Source: Bacillota bacterium (GTDB lineage Bacteria; Bacillota; Clostridia; Christensenellales; Borkfalkiaceae). Taken from it: a stretch of DNA of 64,000 nucleotides. The position numbers and the translations under genes were made by a program. Positions within the stretch are counted from its first letter, which is position 1, and each line of letters begins with the position of its first letter. This document shows positions 50,932-58,049 of this stretch, piece after piece. The stretch spans positions 1-64,000 of the forward strand of contig JAHZBZ010000003.1 of NCBI GenBank assembly GCA_019423125.1, read 5' to 3'. Under the pieces are notes generated by a model. That model was given only the letters and a program-made list of their open reading frames with translations. It was not told where the DNA came from and made no database searches.

Positions 50932-51153
50932 ATGGTAACGAAAAAAGAAGATACTCCGCAGAGGATAGCCCGCAGGAAATATGAGGAGATGAATAAAGAA
51001 AAGCGTCGTTTGGCGAGCAGTAACTTTCAAACGATGCTGCCGCGGGAATTGTATGACGAGCTCGATGCGTTTTTGAAAGAAAGGCATATGACGAAAGTGG
51101 AGTTTATACGGCGTGCTTATGAAATCATGAAAAATGGAAACAGCGGAATGTAG
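50932..51153 (+). CDS. Ribbon-helix-helix-like small protein
   Basis: A 73-residue basic protein with FQTMLPRELYDELDAFLKER followed by HMTKVEFIRRAYEIM, which fits the strand-helix-helix pattern of RHH/MobC-like DNA-binding proteins. Such proteins help relaxases at oriT or repress their own promoter. A strong promoter with a palindrome lies just upstream; the ribosome-binding site is CGGAGG. It is followed by 288 bases without a clear gene, in which CCGCGC/GCGCGG (about 51218-51248) forms a hairpin. Confidence 0.55.
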   Translation: MVTKKEDTPQRIARRKYEEMNKEKRRLASSNFQTMLPRELYDELDAFLKERHMTKVEFIRRAYEIMKNGNSGM

Positions 51154-51441
51154 GAAAAAACTACACTTAACAAACCCGTAATATCGGGAAAAAAGAAGGG
51201 GAAAATTGTGTGATAGGGCAAACCGCGCTCATCTTTCCGTTATGGGCGCGGAATGAAGGAAAGAAGGAAGCAAAGGAACTGCAAGGCGACGGAGAGTAGT
51301 CGGTAAATGATAGATAATAAGAAAAAGGTCCTGTAAGGCAAAATAGTAAGACAGAAATCCAAGCCGAGCGACCTACATAAAACACAAAAATGATAAGGAG
51401 AATTGAAAGAACAAGAAAACAAACATGGAAGGATAGAAGTA

Positions 51442-51591
51442 ATGACAATCGACGGCATGATCTATAAGGTGTTTGCGGAAGAAATGAGTTGCGCAAAGGA
51501 AACGCCTTATGACGTGATACGTCGGTTAGTACAAAACAACAAAGAACGAATTTGCTGTTTGGAACCTGACGGAGGAAGAAAAGTATGTTAG
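51442..51591 (+). CDS. Small protein upstream of the recombinase
   Basis: A 49-residue acidic/neutral protein (MTIDGMIYKVFAEEM and on) from ATG after GGAAGG; a TTG at 51403 would give 62 residues but is too close to its AAGGAG. It overlaps the recombinase start by seven bases, so both are cotranslated. It belongs to no family I recognise. Its place suggests a directionality or expression factor for the recombinase, but that is only positional inference. Confidence 0.45.
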   Translation: MTIDGMIYKVFAEEMSCAKETPYDVIRRLVQNNKERICCLEPDGGRKVC

Positions 51592-53222
51592 GAACACAAA
51601 TAGCTATAATAGGGAATAAAAAGAATGGAGGTGATATAACAGCATTATACGCAAGATTGAGCCGAGATGACGAATTAGAGGGTGACAGCAACAGTATCGT
51701 ACATCAAAAGGAGATACTGTCTGCCTATGCGGAAAAAAACGGATTTACAAACACACGATTCTATGCGGACGACGGATATAGCGGAACAAATTTCGACAGG
51801 CCTGATTTTCAAAGGATGATGGCGGATGCGCAAGCCGGACTTATTAAAACGATTATCGTGAAAGATATGTCGAGGTTCGGAAGAGATTATATCATGGTCG
51901 GATACTATACCGAGATTATGCTACCGAAGATGGATATACGCTTTATAGCCGTCAACGATAACGTGGACAGCGAGAACCAAACGGATAACGACTTTACGCC
52001 CTTTCGGAATATCATCAACGAATGGTATGCAAAGGACACGAGTAAAAAAATCCGCAGTGTTCTGAAAGCAAAAGGAAATTCCGGGAAGCATTTAAGCGTG
52101 ATACCGCCGTTCGGGTATAAGAAAGATCCAAACGATAAAGAAAAGTGGCTTATAGACGAAGAAGCCGCGCAAATCGTAAAAAAGATATTCCGTATGTATC
52201 TCGACGGAAATACGATGGGCGGTATCGCCCGCAAACTGACGGAAGAGGGGATTGAAACGCCGAAGCTATATGCCGAGAATAGAGGAATCAAGCATTATAA
52301 AGCGGCAACCTATCCCGAAATATGGAGCAGGATTTCTGTAGAGTATATCCTTTCTAACTATGAGTACACCGGCAGCACGGTAAATTTTAAGACAAAACGC
52401 AAATCATTTAAGAATAAAAAGCAAGTGATTCAGGACAGAGAGGATTGGGCGGTATTCGAAGGAACACAGGAAGCGATCATCGACAAAGAGACCTTTGAAA
52501 CGGTACAGAAAATGCGTGGAACGAAACGTGCGTATACGAAGTTCAATGAAGTCAATATCTTTTCCGGGCTTTTATATTGTGCGGATTGCGGCGGAAAAAT
52601 GACAATCCGAAGAAGAAAGGAGGATAGGCGAAAAGATGCTTTCATTTGTTCGACATACCGTAAAAAGAAGAAAAATCTTTGCACGGAACACGCTATCAAG
52701 GTGAACGCTCTCGAACAAATCGTACTTGCTGATATACGCAAGGTTTGCGCGTATGTCAGACAGTATGAAGAAGAGTTTGTCGAGGACTTTCGTCAATGTT
52801 CTGCCAAAGAGAGTGCAAGGCTGCAATCATCGGCAAGGAATGAATTGAAAAAGACGGAGAACAGACTTTCGGAAATAGAGAAAATTATCGTAAAACTCTA
52901 TGAGGAAAAGGTCTGCGGGACAATGCCGGAAGAACGGTTTGAGCTTCTTGCCAAGAATTATGAAACGGAGCAAGCGGAGCTGAAAGACAAAGCGGTAAAG
53001 TTGAGAACAAGTTTGGAGACGGCAGAGGAAACCGCAAATAGCATTGCAAAGTTTATATCGTTGGTACGAAGTTATACCGAAGTAGCCGAACTAACGCCCG
53101 AAATTCTGAACAGCTTTATAGATAAGATATACATCGGCAAGCCTGAAAGGATAGACGGACAGAGAGTGCAGGAAGTAAAGATTGTCTATAAATTGGTAGG
53201 CGCGGTGAATATACCGCTGTAA
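51585..53222 (+). CDS. Large serine recombinase (integrase of the 20-kb element)
   Basis: A 545-residue large serine recombinase. The resolvase domain starts with ALYARLSRDDELEGDSNSI, whose Ser in ARLSRDD is the nucleophile. DGYSGTNFDRPDFQRMMAD and KDMSRFGRDYIMVGYY complete the catalytic core. Then come the Recombinase domain, the zinc ribbon (CADCGGKM and CSTYRKKKKNLC), a coiled coil and a DUF4368-like end. It reads outward 45 bases before the attR core. Such enzymes integrate unidirectionally between attP and attB with a two-base crossover; the predicted attP fits exactly. Confidence 0.93.
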   Translation: MLGTQIAIIGNKKNGGDITALYARLSRDDELEGDSNSIVHQKEILSAYAEKNGFTNTRFYADDGYSGTNFDRPDFQRMMADAQAGLIKTIIVKDMSRFGRDYIMVGYYTEIMLPKMDIRFIAVNDNVDSENQTDNDFTPFRNIINEWYAKDTSKKIRSVLKAKGNSGKHLSVIPPFGYKKDPNDKEKWLIDEEAAQIVKKIFRMYLDGNTMGGIARKLTEEGIETPKLYAENRGIKHYKAATYPEIWSRISVEYILSNYEYTGSTVNFKTKRKSFKNKKQVIQDREDWAVFEGTQEAIIDKETFETVQKMRGTKRAYTKFNEVNIFSGLLYCADCGGKMTIRRRKEDRRKDAFICSTYRKKKKNLCTEHAIKVNALEQIVLADIRKVCAYVRQYEEEFVEDFRQCSAKESARLQSSARNELKKTENRLSEIEKIIVKLYEEKVCGTMPEERFELLAKNYETEQAELKDKAVKLRTSLETAEETANSIAKFISLVRSYTEVAELTPEILNSFIDKIYIGKPERIDGQRVQEVKIVYKLVGAVNIPL

Positions 53223-53249
53223 CAATAAAATTATCTTTGGGGAGAATAA

Positions 53250-53273
53250 AAATCCCCAAGGATAATTAGCACA
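53250..53273 (+). other. attR of the serine-recombinase element
   Basis: The element arm AAATCCCCAAGGATA (53250-53264) is followed by A and the direct repeat TTAGCACA (53266-53273), which continues into tnpA codon 9. The arm is the exact inverse of that at 33180-33194. Crossover CA at 53272-53273. Confidence 0.8.
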
Positions 53274-53706
53274 TACAAAATGGAATTGCAAGTATCATAT
53301 AGTATTTGCGGCAAAATACAGGCGGAAAGTGTTTTATGAAGAGAAGCGGCAGGAGATCGGGGCAATACTTCGGGAATTGTGCCGATGGAAAGAGGTAGAA
53401 ATATTGGAAGGGGAAATGGCAGTGGATCATGTGCATCTGCTGTTGATGATACCGCCAAAGCTGAGTGTGTCGGGATTTATGGGGTACCTGAAAGGGAAAA
53501 GTAGCCTGATGATATACCAAAGATGGGGTGCAGCAAAATATCAATATCGATGCAGAGAATTTTGGTGCAGAGGGTACTATGTAGATACGACAGGGAAAAA
53601 CACAGAGGTAATCAAAAAGTACATAGCAAATCAGCTAAAGCGCGATAAGGAAGCAATGCAGTTGAGTATAGATTACCCGGACGACCCGTTTACGGGTAGC
53701 AAGTAA
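53269..53706 (+). pseudogene. tnpA: tnpA 3' part (Y1 transposase, interrupted)
   Basis: From codon 8 the frame reads AHTKWNCKYHIVFAAKYRRK, carries the HUH motif in MAVDHVHLLLMIPPK and the catalytic Tyr region GYYVDTTGKN, and ends DDPFTGSK. There is no start codon and an in-frame TAA lies at 53263. Joined to MDDVKSLA at 33147 it gives a normal 152-residue IS200 TnpA, so it is split by insertion and not by mutation. A GTG at 53329 could start a useless shorter form. Confidence 0.88.
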
Positions 53707-53829
53707 CAGACGCGCTGACTGGCAGGTCGTTCTATGTGCGCGTGGCGCACGAGCTAGTAGTCAAGGGCTATGCCCGAAAATGAAGAACCACCAGCTAAGC
53801 TGGTGGGTTACTTTTACGCTGAACAGAAC

Positions 53830-53863
53830 GCGGGCCTGCGCAAACAGTTTTGCGCAGGCCCGC
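53830..53863. terminator. GC-rich hairpin at the return to backbone
   Basis: GCGGGCCTGCGCA/TGCGCAGGCCCGC without a strong T run, directly after the IS right end. It probably belonged to the same intergenic region as the terminator at 32796. Confidence 0.55.
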
Positions 53864-54002
53864 ATTGTCTGCAGGGGCGGCGGGCGTGTGTTTTCGTGCG
53901 GGAGGACCCTGCACAAGAGCGCAACGGCAACAAGCTCGGCGCGTTTTTGCGGCATGCGCTGCGCTGTAACAAAAGTGTGCGGAATTTGTAACGGATGTGG
54001 TA

Positions 54003-54031
54003 TTGCCGCCGCGCGGCGGCGGGCGTATAAT
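54003..54031 (+). promoter_or_regulatory. Promoter of the Mbeg1-like gene
   Basis: TTGCCG, 17 bases and TATAAT, 47 bases before the start. The spacer contains a GCCGCC/GGCGGC inverted repeat. Confidence 0.6.
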
Positions 54032-54078
54032 AAAGCCGAAAAGAGGAGCCGCCCCCGAACGGGGCGGAAAGGACGAAG

Positions 54079-55206
54079 ATGAAAAACCTGCTCGGCTATG
54101 TAAAAGAGGAGCGGCGCACCTTTGCGCAGGCGCCCTTCACGGAGACGGACGCGCTCGCGCTCGGCTGGCTTGCCTATTTCAACTATGCGGATCCCCTCCG
54201 AAAGGGGCGGGGCGTGCCCCTCAGCGCGCTCGGGGAAGGGGAGCTGCTTCCCGCGCGCGAGATGTACGCGGACGCGTACAATCCCAAGACCAGCCGAAAG
54301 CTGTTTGCCGCCCTTCGCGAAAATCCCCGCTTTTCGCGGGCAGTGCTCTCCCGCTTTTCGGCGGAGCGGGACGAGACGCGCGAGATCCAGTTCGGCGCAC
54401 TCTGCATCGAATACGCGCCGAACGAATTTTTCCTCGCCTTCCGCGGCACGGATCCCTCTTTTCTCGGCTGGAAGGAGGACTTCAACATCGCGCGGTTTTT
54501 CCCCATTCCCTCGCAGACCGCCGCGGCGAACTACGCGCGTGAGGCAATGTGCGCGCACCCGTTCGGCGTTTTCTGCTTCGGCGGGCATTCCAAGGGCGGC
54601 ACGAACGCGGTGTATGCCGCTTCCCGCCTTGTGCCCGCGCTCAGGGAGAGGCTCCGCGCCGTCTACAACTTTGACGGCCCCGGTTTTTTTCAGGACATCG
54701 CCGCGGAAGAGGGGTACCGCGCCGTTGAGAACAGAATAATAAAGCTCGTTCCCCGCGCATCCTTTGTCGGCATGATCCTCGAATCGGGAGAGAACTTCGC
54801 GATCGTGCGCAGCCGCACCGTCAGCGTCTTGCAGCACGACCCGTTCAGCTGGCGGGTGCGGGAGGGGAAGTTCTGTCGCGCCGAGAAAAGGACGCGCGCC
54901 TCCGTCCGCCTTTCGGACGCGTTCAACGGCTGGATCTTTGCGCTGACGCCCGAAGAGCGGGAGCGCTTCATCGGCCTTGTGTTCGGCGCGCTCGATACGC
55001 TGGACACGCACGATTTCACCGTCTTTTTCAAGACGCTGTACCGCCAGGTCCCCGCGCTCTTTAAGCGCTATCTCCGCCTCCCCGCCGCGGACAGGCGCTT
55101 TTTCCGCGAAGCGCTCGGCAGATTTTTCCGCCTGTGGCTGCGCAGGCGCAAGGGAAGCGCGCCGCATCGGCGCGCGGATGCCCTTTCATCGGAAGAGGAA
55201 GGCTGA
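54079..55206 (+). CDS. Mbeg1-like (DUF2974) alpha/beta hydrolase
   Basis: A 375-residue protein of the DUF2974/Mbeg1-like family, related to lipases. The nucleophile elbow is GHSKGG (S171), preceded by FLAFRGTDPS, the usual oxyanion-side block, and followed by VYNFDGPGF. No signal peptide, so probably cytoplasmic. Lipase or esterase activity is inferred from the fold only. The C-terminal tail is basic (RRRKGSAPHRR). Its promoter and terminator make it monocistronic. Confidence 0.82.
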   Translation: MKNLLGYVKEERRTFAQAPFTETDALALGWLAYFNYADPLRKGRGVPLSALGEGELLPAREMYADAYNPKTSRKLFAALRENPRFSRAVLSRFSAERDETREIQFGALCIEYAPNEFFLAFRGTDPSFLGWKEDFNIARFFPIPSQTAAANYAREAMCAHPFGVFCFGGHSKGGTNAVYAASRLVPALRERLRAVYNFDGPGFFQDIAAEEGYRAVENRIIKLVPRASFVGMILESGENFAIVRSRTVSVLQHDPFSWRVREGKFCRAEKRTRASVRLSDAFNGWIFALTPEERERFIGLVFGALDTLDTHDFTVFFKTLYRQVPALFKRYLRLPAADRRFFREALGRFFRLWLRRRKGSAPHRRADALSSEEEG

Positions 55207-55213
55207 ACGATAA

Positions 55214-55306
55214 ACGCCCGCCCGCGCAAGATATTCTTTGCGCGGGCGGGCGTTTTATGGCATAAAAATCTGCCCGCCGCCGCTCTCGCGAGAGCGGCGG
55301 CGGGCA
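55214..55306. terminator. Two bidirectional hairpins between convergent genes
   Basis: ACGCCCGCCCGCGCAA with its complement and TTTT (55214-55256), then TGCCCGCCGCCGCTCTC with its complement (55271-55306). They terminate the hydrolase gene and the opposing lipoprotein gene. Confidence 0.85.
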
Positions 55307-55311
55307 TTTGT

Positions 55312-55719
55312 TCACAGTCTCGACCCGTTTGCGTCGTAGTGCACGGTCTCGCTCAGAAGCTCGCGCACCTCGCCGTCCACGGTATAGGTGATCTTTGCGA
55401 AGAAATAGCCGCCTCCGTCCGCATCGGCGACGATGCGCAGCGAGCGGAAGAGGTCGAGATCGTCGCTGGATGCGCTCTCGCAGAGGGAAAAATCCTCTTC
55501 GGCGGCGCCCGTCGTGCGGTACAGCTCCAGCGTCACGGGCAGCACGGAGGGACCGAGCGCAAATTCGTTCTGCGCGACGGCGGTGATCGTGCCGTCGCCG
55601 TTGCCTTTCAGCCGTACGGAGAGAAAGACGAAGAGGGAAGCGCCGCCCGAACAGGCGGAGAGCGAAAGGCAGAGCAAAAGGAGCAGGGCGCAGGCGAGCG
55701 CGGCGAAGGTGCGTTTCAT
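55312..55719 (-). CDS. Small lipoprotein of unknown function
   Basis: A 135-residue protein. A hydrophobic signal with lipobox LSLSAC predicts a surface lipoprotein. The mature part is rich in beta strands (GDGTITAVAQNEFALGPSVL, then YFFAKITYTVDG) like a small beta sandwich. No family recognised. The start at 55719 follows GGAGG and overlaps the upstream regulator gene by four bases (ATGA), so the two are cotranslated. Confidence 0.68.
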   Translation of the reverse strand: MKRTFAALACALLLLLCLSLSACSGGASLFVFLSVRLKGNGDGTITAVAQNEFALGPSVLPVTLELYRTTGAAEEDFSLCESASSDDLDLFRSLRIVADADGGGYFFAKITYTVDGEVRELLSETVHYDANGSRL

Positions 55720-56234
55720 CTGTGCCTCCTGCGGACGAGCAGAACGATCGCGAGCACGAGCAGCAGGATGAGCACGCCCAAAAAGAGCGCGAGCACGATC
55801 ATGGGCGTGTTCCGCGGGATGGCGACGATCCACACCGTCGACACCGCGTCGAAGGAGGCGTCTTTGACGGCGTAGAACACCGTCGCGGCGAGCCCCGCCG
55901 CCGCGCAGGCAAGCAGGAGCGCGAGGCAGACGATCGCGGCGATGTACGCCTTTTTCCTGCCCGCGGCGCCTTCCTCCGCTCCGAGATCAGCTCTTTCCCC
56001 CTGCGCGGAGGCGGGTGCATTCCGTCCGTTTTCCGCAGGTTCCGTTCCGACCAGTTCGTCCGCGCTGAGGCCGAACACCTTGCAGATGTTCGCGATCTGG
56101 TTTGCGGAGGGCACGCTCTTTCCCGACTCCCATCTCGAGATGGACTGCCGCGAGACGTCGAGTTTTTCAGCGAGTTCCTGTTGTGAAATGTTGTGCGCGG
56201 CGCGAAGCCTGAGCAGGTTTTCACGAAACGACAT
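55716..56234 (-). CDS. Membrane-bound XRE-type regulator
   Basis: A 172-residue protein: an HTH_3 domain (LRAAHNISQQELAEKLDVSR, then SISRWESGKSVPSANQI) at residues 10-60, a linker and two membrane helices (about 97-122 and 145-167). Membrane-tethered XRE regulators occur in stress and bacteriocin responses. The extracytoplasmic loop between the helices could contact the lipoprotein encoded next. RBS GGAGG; its own promoter is at 56263-56291. Confidence 0.75.
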   Translation of the reverse strand: MSFRENLLRLRAAHNISQQELAEKLDVSRQSISRWESGKSVPSANQIANICKVFGLSADELVGTEPAENGRNAPASAQGERADLGAEEGAAGRKKAYIAAIVCLALLLACAAAGLAATVFYAVKDASFDAVSTVWIVAIPRNTPMIVLALFLGVLILLLVLAIVLLVRRRHR

Positions 56235-56262
56235 AGCTGCCTCCGCATGTTTTTTCAACGCG

Positions 56263-56291
56263 ATTTTACCACAAATCCGCAAAAAAGTCAA
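56263..56291 (-). promoter_or_regulatory. Promoter of the XRE-lipoprotein pair
   Basis: On the minus strand TTGACT, 17 bases and TAAAAT, 28 bases before the start codon. Confidence 0.8.
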
Positions 56292-56455
56292 TGCGCTTTG
56301 ACCGATAATCGGGCGTCTGTTCCGCGGGACGGGAAGGGTGCTCTTCTTTCGTGGACGAAAAGCGGCCGCGCGGCAGGGGATGTATGTGCCGCAGGGCGTA
56401 TTTTGCAAAGATCCCACAATCTGCGGGGATGTCGTTACAGTCTGCGAAAGCCGTA

Positions 56456-56484
56456 TTGACATTTGAAAAGATGTGTGCAATAAT
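56456..56484 (+). promoter_or_regulatory. Promoter of the GH3-C-only gene
   Basis: Perfect TTGACA, 17 bases and AATAAT. The start codon is 140 bases downstream, leaving room for a leader RNA. Confidence 0.65.
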
Positions 56485-56489
56485 GCTTC

Positions 56490-56612
56490 TCGACAAGGGT
56501 ATGGAAAGCCGTGCACGGGTAAACGATGCCTTGAAACCTGTAAGGTGGTCAAACGAAAGGGGTATGATGACCCGGGCGAACGCGCGAGCGGGAGCCCGAA
56601 TAAAAAGTTATC
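56490..56612 (+). other. Candidate structured leader RNA
   Basis: Between the promoter and the next start codon are CCGTGCACGG, ACCT-GTA-AGGT, GGTCA/TGACC enclosing a 16-base loop, and CGGGC-GAACGCGCGAGCGGGA-GCCCG. The sequence matches no riboswitch consensus that I know. No terminator or clear RBS-masking stem is evident. Confidence 0.35.
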
Positions 56613-56625
56613 GTACGGAAAAAGC

Positions 56626-57690
56626 ATGAGACAAACTATCGATAAACTTGCGGCAAAGCTCGTCACGCTGTTTACGGCGGCGGCGCTGTTTGTCGCCCTT
56701 CTGCTCGGGGGAGCGGGGGTGCCTGCGCAGGCTGCCACGCCTGCCAACGACGGGAAGTTCTACTCGGACTTTCTCTCCTATGAAGAGAGCCTTGCCGCGG
56801 GCAGAGACGCCAATGCGGAGATCGCTTCCGAGGGCATCACGCTGCTCAAAAACGAGAACGACGTCCTTCCTCTCAAAGACGTGAAGTACGTCTCCGTCTT
56901 CGGAAAGAACGGCGTCGATCCCTATTATCACGGCTTCGGCGCGGGCGCGGCGCAGTCTACGCTCGATCCCGTCACCCTGTATGACGGGCTGGAAATGGCC
57001 GGATACAAGACGAACAGCGTCCTGAAAGCGTTTTATGAAAACGACGCGCGTTCGGGAAGCGACAGGACGATCGGCGAGCTGATCGGCGAGGCGCCCGTGG
57101 AAAAATACGACGCGGCGGTGAAGCGCTCTTTCGAGCTCTACGACGACGCCGCGATCGTCTGCATCTCCCGCGCGGTCAACGAGGGCAAAGACGCCGTCCG
57201 CGCCGTGTATGCGGAGGACTTCGTGATCGCGTTCACTCCCAGCTGCAGGGCAGAGGACAAAAACCTCGGCACAGTATATAATATGGAACACGTTTCCGTC
57301 GCCGACGGGGTGATGGGTACCCGCTACAAGATGGAAGCGGGCGGCCCGACCTACATCAAGATCGTGAACGGCGAGAACGAATCGCACGGCGAGTCGGACG
57401 GCGTCTACAACACCTGCCCGCTGAGCGAGGAGAACAAGAGCAGCCTCCTGATGACATTCACCAACAACGGCGAAACGGCGATCACGCTGCGCTACGAAAC
57501 GGAGTTCTGGGGCGTCCGCGGCTCGGTCACCGTCGAGCTGGAAGTGGGCGAGAGCAAGACCGTACTGCTTGTCTCCACGCCTACGCCTGCGGGCACGGGC
57601 GACAGCGACGCGCCTTTCCACCAGATGGAGATCACGTCGGGCGGCGAAGCGGGCTATGACGTCACCGTCAGCGGCTTCCGCGTCGTGTAA
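56626..57690 (+). CDS. Secreted GH3-C-domain protein without a catalytic barrel
   Basis: A 354-residue protein. The signal peptide ends near VPAQAA. Residues 60-220 match the GH3 alpha/beta-sandwich domain: ANAEIASEGITLLKNENDVL, PLKDVKYVSVFGKNG and DAAIVCISRAVNEG. The remainder is beta-rich (SSLLMTFTNNGETAITLRYE) like an accessory module. The fibronectin-III module and catalytic barrel of a permuted GH3 are absent, so it cannot hydrolyse on its own. It may be a sugar-binding decoy, a subunit, or a truncated gene that has kept its reading frame. The ribosome-binding site is weak (ACGGAAAAAG). Confidence 0.65.
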   Translation: MRQTIDKLAAKLVTLFTAAALFVALLLGGAGVPAQAATPANDGKFYSDFLSYEESLAAGRDANAEIASEGITLLKNENDVLPLKDVKYVSVFGKNGVDPYYHGFGAGAAQSTLDPVTLYDGLEMAGYKTNSVLKAFYENDARSGSDRTIGELIGEAPVEKYDAAVKRSFELYDDAAIVCISRAVNEGKDAVRAVYAEDFVIAFTPSCRAEDKNLGTVYNMEHVSVADGVMGTRYKMEAGGPTYIKIVNGENESHGESDGVYNTCPLSEENKSSLLMTFTNNGETAITLRYETEFWGVRGSVTVELEVGESKTVLLVSTPTPAGTGDSDAPFHQMEITSGGEAGYDVTVSGFRVV

Positions 57691-57766
57691 TCGGAGCGAT
57701 CACCCCTCGCGGGCACAGAGCGTGTCGTAACTTTCGCAGTTTTGCGGATGAACAACAAGACAAGGG

Positions 57767-57803
57767 CGCCCGCCCTGCGCATTTTGCGCAGGGCGGGCGT
57801 TTT
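57767..57803 (+). terminator. Intrinsic terminator
   Basis: CGCCCGCCCTGCGC-ATTTT-GCGCAGGGCGGGCG followed by TTTTC. Confidence 0.9.
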
Positions 57804-57896
57804 CTCGCTATAAAAACTTCGGCTGGCATTGCGGCGCCTTGTCCTCGGCGGCAAGACAAATTGTTTTCTTCGGCAAAAAATCCTTTATTACAAATC

Positions 57897-57925
57897 TTGC
57901 AATATGAGTGTAGTCATGTTATAAT
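57897..57925 (+). promoter_or_regulatory. Promoter of the zinc-ribbon/LRR protein
   Basis: TTGCAA, 17 bases and TATAAT, about 125 bases before the start codon. The leader between contains no recognised element. Confidence 0.75.
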
Positions 57926-58049
57926 ATTTGCGCGGAAAGTGCGGGGCGAAAGACAAAACGGTCGTCCCGTGCTCTCTGTCTGTGCGAAGGCGCCGCGTGC
58001 GGCAGGATTTTCCGCTTTTTGGCGCCTTGCGAGAGAACGGAGGTGGAAG

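Larger units (their letters stand above)
33172..53272 (+). mobile_element. 20.1-kb integrative mobilisable element with defence cargo
   Basis: It is bounded by 8-bp direct repeats TTAGCACA at 33165 and 53266 (distance 20,101 bp) and 15-bp terminal inverted repeats. It carries a large serine recombinase at the right end reading outward, a relaxase, a ribbon-helix-helix candidate and no visible type IV secretion genes, hence mobilisable and not self-conjugative. Cargo from left to right: NTase/HEPN pair, extended type III restriction-modification operon, Shedu, RdRP-like polymerase, DUF6291-type protein. Composition is AT-rich and mosaic compared with the backbone. Confidence 0.82.
33020..53815 (+). 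mobile_element. IS200-type insertion sequence, split by the 20-kb element
   Basis: The left part (about 33020-33172) has an end hairpin ACCCGCGG/CCGCGGGT at 33023-33043, a promoter, an RBS-masking stem and the first codons of tnpA. The right part (53273-53815) has the rest of tnpA and the end hairpins GGGC/GCCC and AACCACCAGCT/AGCTGGTGGGTT. Rejoined, the IS is about 0.7 kb, the usual IS200 size. The outer ends are estimated to within about 10 bases. Confidence 0.82.

Noticed and set aside
53260..53270. Frameshift mutation in tnpA
   Set aside because: I first read the missing start as a one-base deletion. The 5' codons at 33147 join exactly in frame at the TTAGCACA repeat, so insertion explains it.
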